The translations under genes and the position numbers were made by a program. A stretch of DNA of 64,000 nucleotides. Origin: Rhizobium sp. BK313 (GTDB lineage: Bacteria; Pseudomonadota; Alphaproteobacteria; Rhizobiales; Rhizobiaceae). Location of the stretch: contig NZ_JACHZQ010000013.1 of assembly GCF_014193655.1 (NCBI RefSeq), positions 1-64,000 on the forward strand. Reading direction: 5' to 3'. Position 1 is the first letter of the stretch; each line of letters starts with the position of its first letter. The notes under the pieces were generated by a model. That model did no database searches. It had not been told where the DNA came from and saw only the letters and a program-made list of their open reading frames with translations. Positions 45,877 to 53,857 of this stretch are shown here, piece by piece.

Positions 45877-46087
45877 TGGCTTCACCTTTCCGTCTACATC
45901 GCCCCGCATAATTATAACGCGGAAAGGACGGCGTGGCACTTAATTTCCAAGCTGGGGATGGCGTCGGCAGGGCTGACTTTGGTCGCCATTTCTCCCGCGA
46001 CGGTCGATCCGTCTTGCGCCGGTCGCATGGCAGACCACAACGGCAGCTTCGAACCGGAAGCGGTCATTCGACAGAATGACATGAGCC

Positions 46088-46675
46088 TTAGCTAGGCCCG
46101 GCGTTTCCTGCATCCACTATGGCCTGAACAACAAGTGCGATGCGTTTGTCACGCATGCCGGGCCTAACGCGGCCTGAACGTTCGAGCTCAGCAAGCCCAT
46201 GAAGAGCTGCCCAGAAAGTCTCGGTTACGATCTCCACATCAGCGCAGAACGGAGATACCACTGCTGCAATTGCTTCGAAGGCGGCCCTAAGTTCCGATCT
46301 CGTTTCAGCTTCGGCGAACCTCAATTGAGTCGGTAGGATGAACATGGCGTCGTAGAGTGCTGGGCGACTTAGCGCGAAAGCAAAATAGCCCGTGGCGACA
46401 TCCATGAGGGCGTCCCGTCGTCCGTTCGCCCCGTCTGCCGCTGCCCGAAGAACGGTTGTGAGCTCCTTGAAGCCTTCGACTGCAACTGCTGCAACGATGG
46501 CATCCCTGTTCACGAAATGCGAGTAGAGGACAGGCTGGCTATATTCGATTTCTTGAGCCAGACGGCGAATCGTAACGGCATCCCACCCTTCGCTTTCCGC
46601 GATTATACGTGCTGCCGCGACGATGCGATCTTCGCGTTCGGCCCGTTCTCGACTTTTTCGGTCTGCGACACTCAT
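46088..46675 (-). CDS. TetR-family transcriptional regulator
   Basis: This 195-residue regulator has an N-terminal TetR helix-turn-helix (IVAAARIIAESEGWDAVTIRRLAQEIEYSQPVLYSHF) and a C-terminal ligand domain with a TetR_C-like WHG segment (FWAALHGLAELE). The ATG at 46675 has GGAG upstream. It is divergent from the DUF4267-DoxX pair and very likely represses it. Confidence 0.92.
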   Translation of the reverse strand: MSVADRKSRERAEREDRIVAAARIIAESEGWDAVTIRRLAQEIEYSQPVLYSHFVNRDAIVAAVAVEGFKELTTVLRAAADGANGRRDALMDVATGYFAFALSRPALYDAMFILPTQLRFAEAETRSELRAAFEAIAAVVSPFCADVEIVTETFWAALHGLAELERSGRVRPGMRDKRIALVVQAIVDAGNAGPS

Positions 46676-46734
46676 TCCCAAATCTCCATGCCCGCAAGGC
46701 AAATATACCCCAAATTATAACAATGCTTGACTAA

Positions 46735-46786
46735 CTAGCAATGCTAGGGCATTAGCTAGCGACGATAGATTATATTGCGTCGCTAG
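46735..46786. promoter_or_regulatory. Candidate TetR operators
   Basis: Two inverted repeats lie in the 123-base gap between tetR and the DUF4267 gene: CTAGCA-A-TGCTAG (46735-46747) and CTAGCGACG / CGTCGCTAG (46756-46764 with 46778-46786). The second is followed by AGGAGAG, the ribosome binding site of the DUF4267 gene. Either may bind the TetR protein and control both genes. Confidence 0.6.
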
Positions 46787-46798
46787 GAGAGTTGCGAA

Positions 46799-47179
46799 AT
46801 GTACTGGCTTGTTAACGGGACCGGGTTGCTTGTGGCCCTCGCGATCATCGCGATCGGCACCAGCTATATTGCGAGCCCAACGACCACAACGCGCAGTTTT
46901 GGCCTGCCGCTTCCTGAAGATGGCCCCAATATCCCTTGGTGGCTTCGCCTCAAGGGGGTTCGCGACATCACAGCGGGATTACTCGTCCTTGCGTTTATGG
47001 TGTGGGGTACGCAGCGGGAGATCGGCATCGTCCTTTTGGTCGAAGCGATTATCCCCGTCGGCGACATGCTGCTTATTCTCGCAGCAAAAGGCTCAAGCAA
47101 AAGCGCCTTCGGCATTCACGGCCTCACGGCGGTGATTATGGCCCTGGCTGCCATCCCCATGATAATCGGTGCGCACTGA
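46799..47179 (+). CDS. DUF4267 membrane protein
   Basis: This 126-residue protein has about four membrane segments and matches the small DUF4267 family, typically beside TetR regulators. Function is unknown. The ATG at 46799 has AGGAGAG at 9-10 bases. The next gene starts one base after its stop, so the two are translated together. Confidence 0.85.
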   Translation: MYWLVNGTGLLVALAIIAIGTSYIASPTTTTRSFGLPLPEDGPNIPWWLRLKGVRDITAGLLVLAFMVWGTQREIGIVLLVEAIIPVGDMLLILAAKGSSKSAFGIHGLTAVIMALAAIPMIIGAH

Positions 47180-47180
47180 G

Positions 47181-47495
47181 ATGGTTCACGTTCTTGCAGT
47201 CTGGTTCTTAGTTGTGGCGTTCTCTGGCGCAGGCCTTGTCAACGCGATCGGCGCGTCCAAGACGCGAAGCGATTTCGCTCGATGGGGCTACCCGCGTTGG
47301 TGGAGCATTTTCACCGGTGGACTGGAGATATCGAGCGCTGTTCTGATTGCACTTCCTGGCAGCCGCATTATCGGCGTGGCGCTTGGGGCGGCAATCATAG
47401 CGGCTGTGCTATTAACTGTTCTACGTCACCGCGAGTATGCACACCTTGCGCCATTGAGTGTCTTTATCGCCTTGATCGCTCTTGCAGCAGCCTGA
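47181..47495 (+). CDS. DoxX-like membrane protein
   Basis: This 104-residue protein has four membrane segments and a DoxX-like pattern (VAFSGAGLVNAIG, RWGYPRWWSIFTGGLEI). Members are linked to redox and detoxification, but this one has no specific assignment. It follows the DUF4267 gene at once and should form an operon with it under the TetR protein. Confidence 0.85.
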   Translation: MVHVLAVWFLVVAFSGAGLVNAIGASKTRSDFARWGYPRWWSIFTGGLEISSAVLIALPGSRIIGVALGAAIIAAVLLTVLRHREYAHLAPLSVFIALIALAAA

Positions 47496-47581
47496 CCTTA
47501 AGCACCGCCAGCAAGCCGCTCGTCAGCGATGGGCCGAAGGCTGCCGTGGTCCGCCACGCTAGGGGCAGTATTGTCGATCGA

Positions 47582-47980
47582 TCAGCGATCAGCGAAACGC
47601 CGTCTCGCGGCTTCGGTGACAGGTGTGTACAGGGCCACGCGCGTACCCTCGGGGTCGGAGAACTGGACCGTGCGATTGCCCCATGGCAAATCCTTGGGCT
47701 CGTGTACGACTGTGACCTGCTGTTTGAGGCGGGCGAATTCGGCATCGACGTCCGACACCATGAATTCCAGAATGGCAGTCCTGTTGGCCGATGGCTCCGC
47801 ACTGCCCTCCCGGAACAATGCCACGGTTTCCGCGCTGCCTATGGCGAGGCTCGCGCCGGGCGTGACAATCTCGGCGAACACTGGCGCGAGCCAACTGGCG
47901 CGGTAGCCCGTCACCAGCTCGTAGAAAGCCACCATGCTTTTAATGTCCGAAGCGACGAGGCGGGTGGATGCGAATTTCAT
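47582..47980 (-). CDS. VOC-family (glyoxalase/dioxygenase fold) protein
   Basis: This 132-residue protein has a single glyoxalase/bleomycin-resistance fold with repeated beta-alpha-beta units and conserved Glu (AILEFMVSDVD) and FSDPEGTRVALY near the end. Reactions in the family are diverse. The ATG at 47980 has AGGAGA and removes a basic N-terminal extension. It is divergent from the HTH-WYL regulator encoded at 48070. Confidence 0.88.
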   Translation of the reverse strand: MKFASTRLVASDIKSMVAFYELVTGYRASWLAPVFAEIVTPGASLAIGSAETVALFREGSAEPSANRTAILEFMVSDVDAEFARLKQQVTVVHEPKDLPWGNRTVQFSDPEGTRVALYTPVTEAARRRFADR

Positions 47981-48069
47981 GATCTTCTCCTTGGGTGCGC
48001 GACCGTTTCTTTCCTTGCTTTTGTGGCACACCCGTGCTGACAGCGTTGTGGCAGCAGGAGTCACTAGCT

Positions 48070-48777
48070 ATGCGAAAAGCGGATCGCCTTTTTCAGATCA
48101 TCCAGATTCTACGCAGGTCGAGCCGCCCGGTTACCTCGTTGCAGCTCGCGGATGAACTCGAAGTCGCCCGGCGAACTGTGTACCGCGACATCGCACACTT
48201 GATTGCCCAGCGCGTTCCGATCGAGGGTGAAGCGGGGTTCGGTTACGTTATCGATCCGCGATACGAAATGCCGCCACTGATGCTGACATCCGAGGAAATC
48301 GAGGCCGTGGTGCTCGGCGTTCAAATGGTGGCGAGGTTGAATGACGCGGCCATCAGGAATGCCGCCAGCGATGTGATGGCGAAGATTACATCGATCGTGC
48401 CGGAGCACCTTCTTCCCTATATTGCCGAACCCGCGGTCGGCATCAAACCCGGTGAAGCCACCGGAGATGTGACACTCGACACGCGTCCGCTCAGGCGGGC
48501 GGTCAGGGAAGGCCGCAAGCTGCATCTCGACTATCGCGCGGCAAACGGCGAGGTGACCAGCCGCATCGTGTGGCCTGTGCTTCTAGGCTACGCCGATACG
48601 TACAGCCTCCTGATTGCGTGGTGCCAATCGAAACAAGCCTTCCGTCATTTCCGCACCGACAGCATCCTCGAAGTCGAGATCCTCGAAGAATCCATCGGCA
48701 TGTCCAAGAGCAAGTTGAGACGGCAATGGCAGCAGTGTCGCGATGCCGAAATTCTCAAGCGCCGTACAGGACAGTGA
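48070..48777 (+). CDS. HTH-WYL transcriptional regulator (YafY type)
   Basis: This 235-residue regulator has a winged helix (ADRLFQIIQILRRSSRPVTSLQLADELEVARRTVYRDI) and a WYL domain ending in the RHFRTDSI segment. WYL domains often bind nucleic acid or small ligands. It is divergent from a VOC gene; a second WYL/VOC pair is at 57-58.8 kb, so the pairing is recurrent. The ATG at 48070 is chosen because upstream sequence is Cys/Trp-rich and non-conserved. Confidence 0.9.
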   Translation: MRKADRLFQIIQILRRSSRPVTSLQLADELEVARRTVYRDIAHLIAQRVPIEGEAGFGYVIDPRYEMPPLMLTSEEIEAVVLGVQMVARLNDAAIRNAASDVMAKITSIVPEHLLPYIAEPAVGIKPGEATGDVTLDTRPLRRAVREGRKLHLDYRAANGEVTSRIVWPVLLGYADTYSLLIAWCQSKQAFRHFRTDSILEVEILEESIGMSKSKLRRQWQQCRDAEILKRRTGQ

Positions 48778-48827
48778 TCGCAATGGGCCGAAAGCTGCCA
48801 CGCGTGGCATCTGCCGACGAGTTGCGC

Positions 48828-50066
48828 TTATTTCAGCAGGCCGAGCATCGAGCTGTCGGGATAGCAGGTAGGCTTGCGTCCGCTCTTTTGCTGCCATTGG
48901 CCGATCGACCGCCGGGTCTTGTAGCCCGGCAATCCGTCGGTGCCGCCGACGTCGTATCCCTTGCGTTGCAAAGTCATCTGCATGCTGGCGACGTCGGAGC
49001 GCAGCATCTTGCCGACATCGCCCCATTGGCCCTGGAAGGCGCCGGAACCATAGGCGATGCGATCGGCGAGATTGCCGATATAGAGGCCGTAAAGATCGGA
49101 ATTATTGTATTCCTTGATGACGTAGAAATTCGGCGTGACGATGAATTCCGGCCCGTCACGGCCGGCCGGCACCAGCATCGTGCCGCCGGCGCGCAGCTCA
49201 TCGGACGGAAAAGCTTTGCCGGAAATCCTGGCGATCCCGAGCGATGTCCATTGCGAAATCGGCTTGGCGAGATCCGGCCCCTCCTGCGCACAGGAAACGT
49301 TTTCCGGGATCGTCACTTCGTAGCCCCAGCCGCGGCCGCGCTGCCAGCCCTTCTGCACTAGATAGTTGGCTATGGAGGCAAGCGTGTCCGGCACGGACGT
49401 CCAGATATTGCGATGGCCGTCGCCGTCGAAGTCGACCGCATATTTCAGATAGCTGGTTGGCATGAATTGTGGCTGGCCGAGCGCGCCGGCCCAGGACCCC
49501 ATGAACTGAGCGGGAGTGACATCGCCGTGCTCGAGAATGCCGAGCGCGGCGATGAGTTCGGTGCGGAACATTTCCTTGCGCGTCGACATGAAAGCCTTGG
49601 TCGCCAGCACCTGGATCGCCGAATTCGGTAGCTTCGCGGCTCCGAAACCGGTCTCGCGGCCCCAGATGGCAAGTACAATCGGCCCGGGCACGCCATAGAC
49701 CTTTTCGATCCTTTTCAGTGTCGGACCATATTGCGAAGCGAAGCTGCGCCCGGTTGCCGCCAGCTTCTGCAGCCGCGCCTCATTGAAATAGGGAGCGGGC
49801 GAGGAGAATTCCGCCTGCGTCTGCTTTTGCTCCTTCGCCTTCGGAAAGCCGGGCGGCGCCAGATCCGGCAGATCCCAATTCAGCGTCACGCCGGAAAAGG
49901 CGGCCTGGAAAGTCTTTTCGGAAACGCCGTCCTTCTTCGCTTCCGGCCAGAGGTCCTTTTGTACCCAGGTCTGGAACTGCGCCTCGACATCGGCTTTGGA
50001 CGCGGCAAGCGCGGGCAGGGGGAGCAGGGTCATGAGGAGGACAAGCAGCCACAGAATATGCCGCAC
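48828..50066 (-). CDS. Lytic murein transglycosylase with peptidoglycan-binding domain
   Basis: This 412-residue periplasmic protein has a signal peptide (about residues 1-22, ALAA) and an MltB-type SLT domain. The catalytic Glu is in IWGRETGFG, with AQFMGSWAGALGQPQFMP and a C-terminal peptidoglycan-binding domain (about 340-412). It cleaves the glycan backbone of murein. The start is a GTG at 50066 with GAGGG before it; this site lies in the end of an inverted-repeat element. A longer frame exists but includes the element. Confidence 0.92.
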   Translation of the reverse strand: MRHILWLLVLLMTLLPLPALAASKADVEAQFQTWVQKDLWPEAKKDGVSEKTFQAAFSGVTLNWDLPDLAPPGFPKAKEQKQTQAEFSSPAPYFNEARLQKLAATGRSFASQYGPTLKRIEKVYGVPGPIVLAIWGRETGFGAAKLPNSAIQVLATKAFMSTRKEMFRTELIAALGILEHGDVTPAQFMGSWAGALGQPQFMPTSYLKYAVDFDGDGHRNIWTSVPDTLASIANYLVQKGWQRGRGWGYEVTIPENVSCAQEGPDLAKPISQWTSLGIARISGKAFPSDELRAGGTMLVPAGRDGPEFIVTPNFYVIKEYNNSDLYGLYIGNLADRIAYGSGAFQGQWGDVGKMLRSDVASMQMTLQRKGYDVGGTDGLPGYKTRRSIGQWQQKSGRKPTCYPDSSMLGLLK

Positions 50067-50071
50067 AATAC

Positions 50072-50254
50072 CGCCCTCTGTCCCTCTCGGGACATCTCCC
50101 CCACAAGGGGGGAGATTGTTGGCGGCACGCTTCATGCCATGCGGACGGTCAGAAGTTTCCGCGAATCCAGTAGCTAATTGTTTGGCGAAGATAGCACTGC
50201 GAGTTACCGATCTCCCCCCTTGTGGGGGAGATGTCACGAAGTGACAGAGGGGGG
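50072..50254. mobile_element. 183-bp inverted-repeat element (MITE/RIME-like)
   Basis: Terminal copies of about 44 bp at 50072-50115 and 50210-50254 are nearly identical in opposite orientation. Each contains two hairpins: TGTCAC-TTC-GTGACA (diverged in the left copy) and ATCTCCCC..GGGGAGAT. The 94 bases between are AT-richer and have no gene. This resembles the rhizobial intergenic mosaic elements (RIME) and MITEs. It has no transposase and sits just before the lytic transglycosylase start. Confidence 0.8.
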
Positions 50255-50292
50255 TATGCGCTCTCCTCATACGCAGTCCTTTATTGCAGCAG

Positions 50293-50898
50293 TCAAATCG
50301 CCGTCCGCGCCCGCAAGGCCGCCGTCAGCGTGCCTTCGTCGAGATAGTCGAGTTCGCCGCCGACCGGTACGCCGTGAGCGAGACGGGTGATTTTTACCTC
50401 CAGACCTGCAAGCTGGTCGGTTATATAGTGTGCTGTGGTTTGCCCTTCGACGGTAGCGTTGACGGCGATGATGATTTCGCGGACGCCGCCCTCGCCGACA
50501 CGCTCGATCAGGCCGCGGATGTTGAGGTCATCGGGGCCGATACCGTCGAGCGGCGACAGCACGCCGCCAAGCACATGATAGGCCGCATTCATCGCGCCGG
50601 CGCGCTCCAGCGCCCAGAGGTCGGCGACATCCTCGACGACGATGATAACAGACTGATCGCGGCGGTCGTCAGTGCAGACAGTGCAGGGGTCGACAGTATC
50701 GACATTGCCGCAGCGCGAGCAAATCTTCACTTTGTCATAGGCGTCGCCCATTGCATGGGAGAGAGGGCCGAGCAATTGGTCCCTCTTCTTGATCAGATGC
50801 AATGCGGCGCGACGCGCCGAACGTGGGCCAAGGCCAGGCACCTTCGCCAGGAGCTGGATGAGTTTTTCGATTTCGGGGCCGGTGACTCGCTTTGCCAT
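50293..50898 (-). CDS. recR: Recombination protein RecR
   Basis: This 201-residue protein has the helix-hairpin-helix (KVPGLGPRSARRAALHL), the C4 zinc module (CSRCGNVDTVDPCTVC) and a Toprim domain. It acts in RecFOR repair of stalled forks and gaps. In many genomes dnaX-ybaB-recR form one operon, but here four other genes separate recR from ybaB. Confidence 0.97.
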   Translation of the reverse strand: MAKRVTGPEIEKLIQLLAKVPGLGPRSARRAALHLIKKRDQLLGPLSHAMGDAYDKVKICSRCGNVDTVDPCTVCTDDRRDQSVIIVVEDVADLWALERAGAMNAAYHVLGGVLSPLDGIGPDDLNIRGLIERVGEGGVREIIIAVNATVEGQTTAHYITDQLAGLEVKITRLAHGVPVGGELDYLDEGTLTAALRARTAI

Positions 50899-50955
50899 GG
50901 GAGGCTTTTAGCTCATATGCTGGAGGAACGGAATCGCGGAAGGGATGATCGCCCC

Positions 50956-51582
50956 ATGAAAATTCTGGCCGTCTGCATCGGCGCTGCCGAAATACTGCCG
51001 GGCAAGAGCTACAAGACCGGCATCAACAAGCATGCGGTCGGCGGTACAGTCATGATCGACGCCGAGGGTGTCATCGGCGACGCCGTCTGCAATGGCGAAC
51101 ATCATGGTGGGCGCGATCAGGCCATTTATGTCGAGGGTTCGCTGACGCTGGATTGGTGGTCGAACGAGCTGGGGCGCAGGCTGGAGCCCGGTACGTTCGG
51201 CGAAAATATCGTCATCGAAGGGCTCGATAACCGCGAGGTGGCTGTCGGCGACAGATTCATAGCCGACCATTTAGTCCTGGAAGTGACCTCGGCCCGCATT
51301 CCCTGCTCGACTTTCGCGGCAAAAATGGGCGATCCAAAATTCGTCAAGCGTTATACCCAAGCAGGCCGCCCAGGCATCTATTGCCGTGTCATCGAAAATG
51401 GCACCGCTACCGCCGGAACCCCAGTGACCTATGTTCCCTATGCTGGCGCCAAGGTCACCATGCCGGAATTGATGGCGACCTTCGGAAGACGATTGTCAAT
51501 GGAGGACCGGGCGCGATATCTCTCCGCACCCATTCATTACAAGCTCAGAGCGCTTCTCGACGACAATCCCCTCGATTCCTGA
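50956..51582 (+). CDS. MOSC-domain protein (YiiM-like)
   Basis: This 208-residue protein has a MOSC fold with GEHHGGRDQAIYVE and the CSTFAAKMG Cys segment typical of YiiM-like molybdenum-cofactor sulfurase C-terminal domains. Such proteins handle sulphur or reduce N-hydroxylated compounds. The ATG at 50956 gives the usual MKILAVCIG start. Its stop is two bases from the stop of the converging LysE-type gene. Confidence 0.9.
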   Translation: MKILAVCIGAAEILPGKSYKTGINKHAVGGTVMIDAEGVIGDAVCNGEHHGGRDQAIYVEGSLTLDWWSNELGRRLEPGTFGENIVIEGLDNREVAVGDRFIADHLVLEVTSARIPCSTFAAKMGDPKFVKRYTQAGRPGIYCRVIENGTATAGTPVTYVPYAGAKVTMPELMATFGRRLSMEDRARYLSAPIHYKLRALLDDNPLDS

Positions 51583-51584
51583 GT

Positions 51585-52196
51585 TTACCGCATGGCGATG
51601 GCAACCGCCGCACCCGCCATTGTGCCGGCGCTAGCGCGGTTGGCCATCCGCACAGCGCGGCGGCTTTTCAGGAAACCACGCGCCTTGGCCGCGAAAAAAG
51701 CCCAGCTCAGATCGATGACCGCCAGCACGACGAACATCGTCGCCACCAGCTCGATCCAGCCGACCAGTGTAACGGCATGGATATCAATGATCGACGGCAG
51801 CAGCGCCACATAGAACATCATGATCTTGGGATTGCCCATCGTCACCGTGAGGCCGGCGAAGAAGAGGCGGAGCGGCGATTGCGCATCCGGTAGCTTTTCC
51901 TGCGTCGTATCGGCAGCGGCGAACCACATTTTCCAGGCGAGATAGAGTAGATAGGCCACACCGGCCCATTTGATGGTGACGAACGCCCAATGGAATGTCT
52001 CGGCAATCGCCGCCAGTCCCGCGACCGCGCAGGTCAGCCAGACCGCTTCGCCGATCCACATGGCGGCAAGGAAGGGCAGCACGTCGCGCGCGCCCTTGGT
52101 CAGAACGCGGGCGACAAGCGCGGCAACGCTCGGTCCCGGCGAGCCGGCAGCAACGAACAGTGCGCCGGCAAAAACAAGCAATGTCGTCAGGCTCAT
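51585..52196 (-). CDS. LysE-family transporter
   Basis: This 203-residue membrane protein has about six membrane segments and the family N-terminus with GSPGPSVAALVARV. It exports amino acids or related compounds. The ATG at 52196 follows a GTG at 52199; either may start. It is separate from neighbours, and the nearest regulator is the Lrp-type gene at 52936. Confidence 0.9.
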   Translation of the reverse strand: MSLTTLLVFAGALFVAAGSPGPSVAALVARVLTKGARDVLPFLAAMWIGEAVWLTCAVAGLAAIAETFHWAFVTIKWAGVAYLLYLAWKMWFAAADTTQEKLPDAQSPLRLFFAGLTVTMGNPKIMMFYVALLPSIIDIHAVTLVGWIELVATMFVVLAVIDLSWAFFAAKARGFLKSRRAVRMANRASAGTMAGAAVAIAMR

Positions 52197-52286
52197 CACG
52201 TTCTCTCAGATGTCGGGGGACGAAATGTTCGAAGTGTGCTTACGAATAGCACCCCGTCGCACATTTTCCAAACCGGCCGCATCCTC

Positions 52287-52823
52287 TCAGACAAGTCCGG
52301 CGCGGAAACGTCCGAACAGCGCGTAGCCTTCCGGCCAACAGCCGATTCCGGAGTTCGCATTGATATGGCCGAGCGCGCCGACATCGATCAACTCGCTGCC
52401 CCAGACCGAAGCACTTTCCGTCGCATAGTCGAACGAGCCGAACGGATCATCGGTACTTGCGACAAGAAGCGACGGAAACGGCAGTCGCCGGCGCGGCGGA
52501 TTGGCGAAGCTAGGGGCCTCGGTCAGATAGACCTCTCCTGTGGGATCGGGCGCCGAGACAAGGAAGGCACCCAATATCCTTGCCTGTGCGGATGCCGCCC
52601 AATGCGCGACCAACTGGCAGGCGAGGCTATGGACGACCAGGACCGGCGGCGTCTTCGAGCGACTGATCTCCCGATCGAGCGCGGCGATCCAATCTGTCAA
52701 TTCCGGCCTGTCCCAGCTCGCCGGCTGGAAGCGCCGCATCTGGGGATTCTGCCGTTCCCATAGCGTTTGCCAGTGGCCTTCCCCCGATCCACCAAGGCCG
52801 GGCAGGACGATAATATCGCTCAT
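52287..52823 (-). CDS. RBBP9/YdeN-type alpha/beta hydrolase
   Basis: This 178-residue small hydrolase has the start IVLPGLGGSGEGHWQ, nucleophile Ser in VVHSLACQL, Asp in STDDPFGS and His in GHINANSGIG, matching the RBBP9/YdeN group. It should be a serine hydrolase with a small active site. Its start at 52823 is divergent from an Lrp-type gene, which may regulate it. Confidence 0.9.
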   Translation of the reverse strand: MSDIIVLPGLGGSGEGHWQTLWERQNPQMRRFQPASWDRPELTDWIAALDREISRSKTPPVLVVHSLACQLVAHWAASAQARILGAFLVSAPDPTGEVYLTEAPSFANPPRRRLPFPSLLVASTDDPFGSFDYATESASVWGSELIDVGALGHINANSGIGCWPEGYALFGRFRAGLV

Positions 52824-52935
52824 GACTATCCTTTCGCAGTCTGTTGACCGATCGAAACTGGCATGTCGCATGGGCGATTGACATTACAATCCATCGGAGA
52901 AAACTTGGAGCTACCGATGAATTAAAGGTACAAGA

Positions 52936-53412
52936 ATGGAAAGCTTCGAGAAGGACCTGGATCCGACCGATCTGTCGATGATCGAGATTCTGCAGGAGGA
53001 TGGGCGGATTTCCGTGTCGGAACTTGGCCGCCGGGTCGGGCTTTCGCAGCCCGCGGCGTCCGAACGTCTCAAGCGGCTGGAGGAGCGCGGCATCATTGCC
53101 GGCTATCGCGCCGTCATCGATCCCGCTGCCGTCGGTCTTGGCATGATGGCCGTCGTCCGGCTGCGGACGACCCATGAGCATATACGCCCCTGCCTGAAAC
53201 AGTTTTCGGAGATGCCGCAGATCATCGAGGTCCTGCGGCTGACCGGTGAGGATTGTTTCCTGCTCAAGGTCCTGGTGCCGACACCATCAGACCTTGAAAC
53301 CATCGTCGATTCCATCGCCCGCCACGGCGCGGTGACCACATCGCTGGTGTTGCGGAACGAGCCGGCAAAACCGATCGGCCGCGAGCTCATCCGCAAGACG
53401 ATGGTGCGTTGA
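52936..53412 (+). CDS. Lrp/AsnC-family transcriptional regulator
   Basis: This 158-residue protein has an N-terminal helix-turn-helix (IEILQEDGRISVSELGRRVGLSQPAASERL) and a C-terminal RAM ligand domain with the GEDCFLLKVLVP segment. Lrp proteins sense amino acids. It is divergent from the RBBP9-like gene and near a LysE-type exporter, so it may control amino acid export; this is inference. Confidence 0.92.
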   Translation: MESFEKDLDPTDLSMIEILQEDGRISVSELGRRVGLSQPAASERLKRLEERGIIAGYRAVIDPAAVGLGMMAVVRLRTTHEHIRPCLKQFSEMPQIIEVLRLTGEDCFLLKVLVPTPSDLETIVDSIARHGAVTTSLVLRNEPAKPIGRELIRKTMVR

Positions 53413-53423
53413 GGGAATGCTTC

Positions 53424-53747
53424 TCAGAATGGCAGCTTGAATCCAGGCGGGATCGGCAGGCCGGCCGTCAGTTCCCGGGTCTTTTCGGCGGCCAGCGCCT
53501 CGGCCTTCTCCTGAGCATCCTTGTTTGCAGCGACGATAAGATCTTCAAGGATTTCGACGTCGTCTTCCTTGAAGAGCGACGGATCGATCTTGATGGCCAG
53601 CATCTGGCTCTTGCCGTTCACAGTGACGGTGACGAGGCCGCCGCCGGCCTTGCCTTCGGCCCGGATGTCGGCGATTTCCGCCTGCATCTTCTCCATCTTG
53701 GCCTGCATTTCCTTCACTTTGCCCATCATGCCCATGATGTCGCGCAT
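53424..53747 (-). CDS. YbaB/EbfC nucleoid-associated protein
   Basis: This 107-residue protein matches YbaB length and pattern: Met/Lys-rich coiled-coil start (MGKVKEMQAKMEKMQAEI), the central GGGLVTVTVNGK and the C-terminal GLPIPPGFKLPF. YbaB binds DNA and is usually between dnaX and recR. It follows dnaX by 110 bases on the same strand. Confidence 0.94.
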   Translation of the reverse strand: MRDIMGMMGKVKEMQAKMEKMQAEIADIRAEGKAGGGLVTVTVNGKSQMLAIKIDPSLFKEDDVEILEDLIVAANKDAQEKAEALAAEKTRELTAGLPIPPGFKLPF

Positions 53748-53857
53748 CGTCGCTCGTCCTTCTTCTTCGCCTTTGTCTTATTATTATTGAGTGTAATCTA
53801 ATTCGAAAACCGCTTTACGCGTTTTATTGTACGGTTCGTGGATTTGGCATCATTCCC

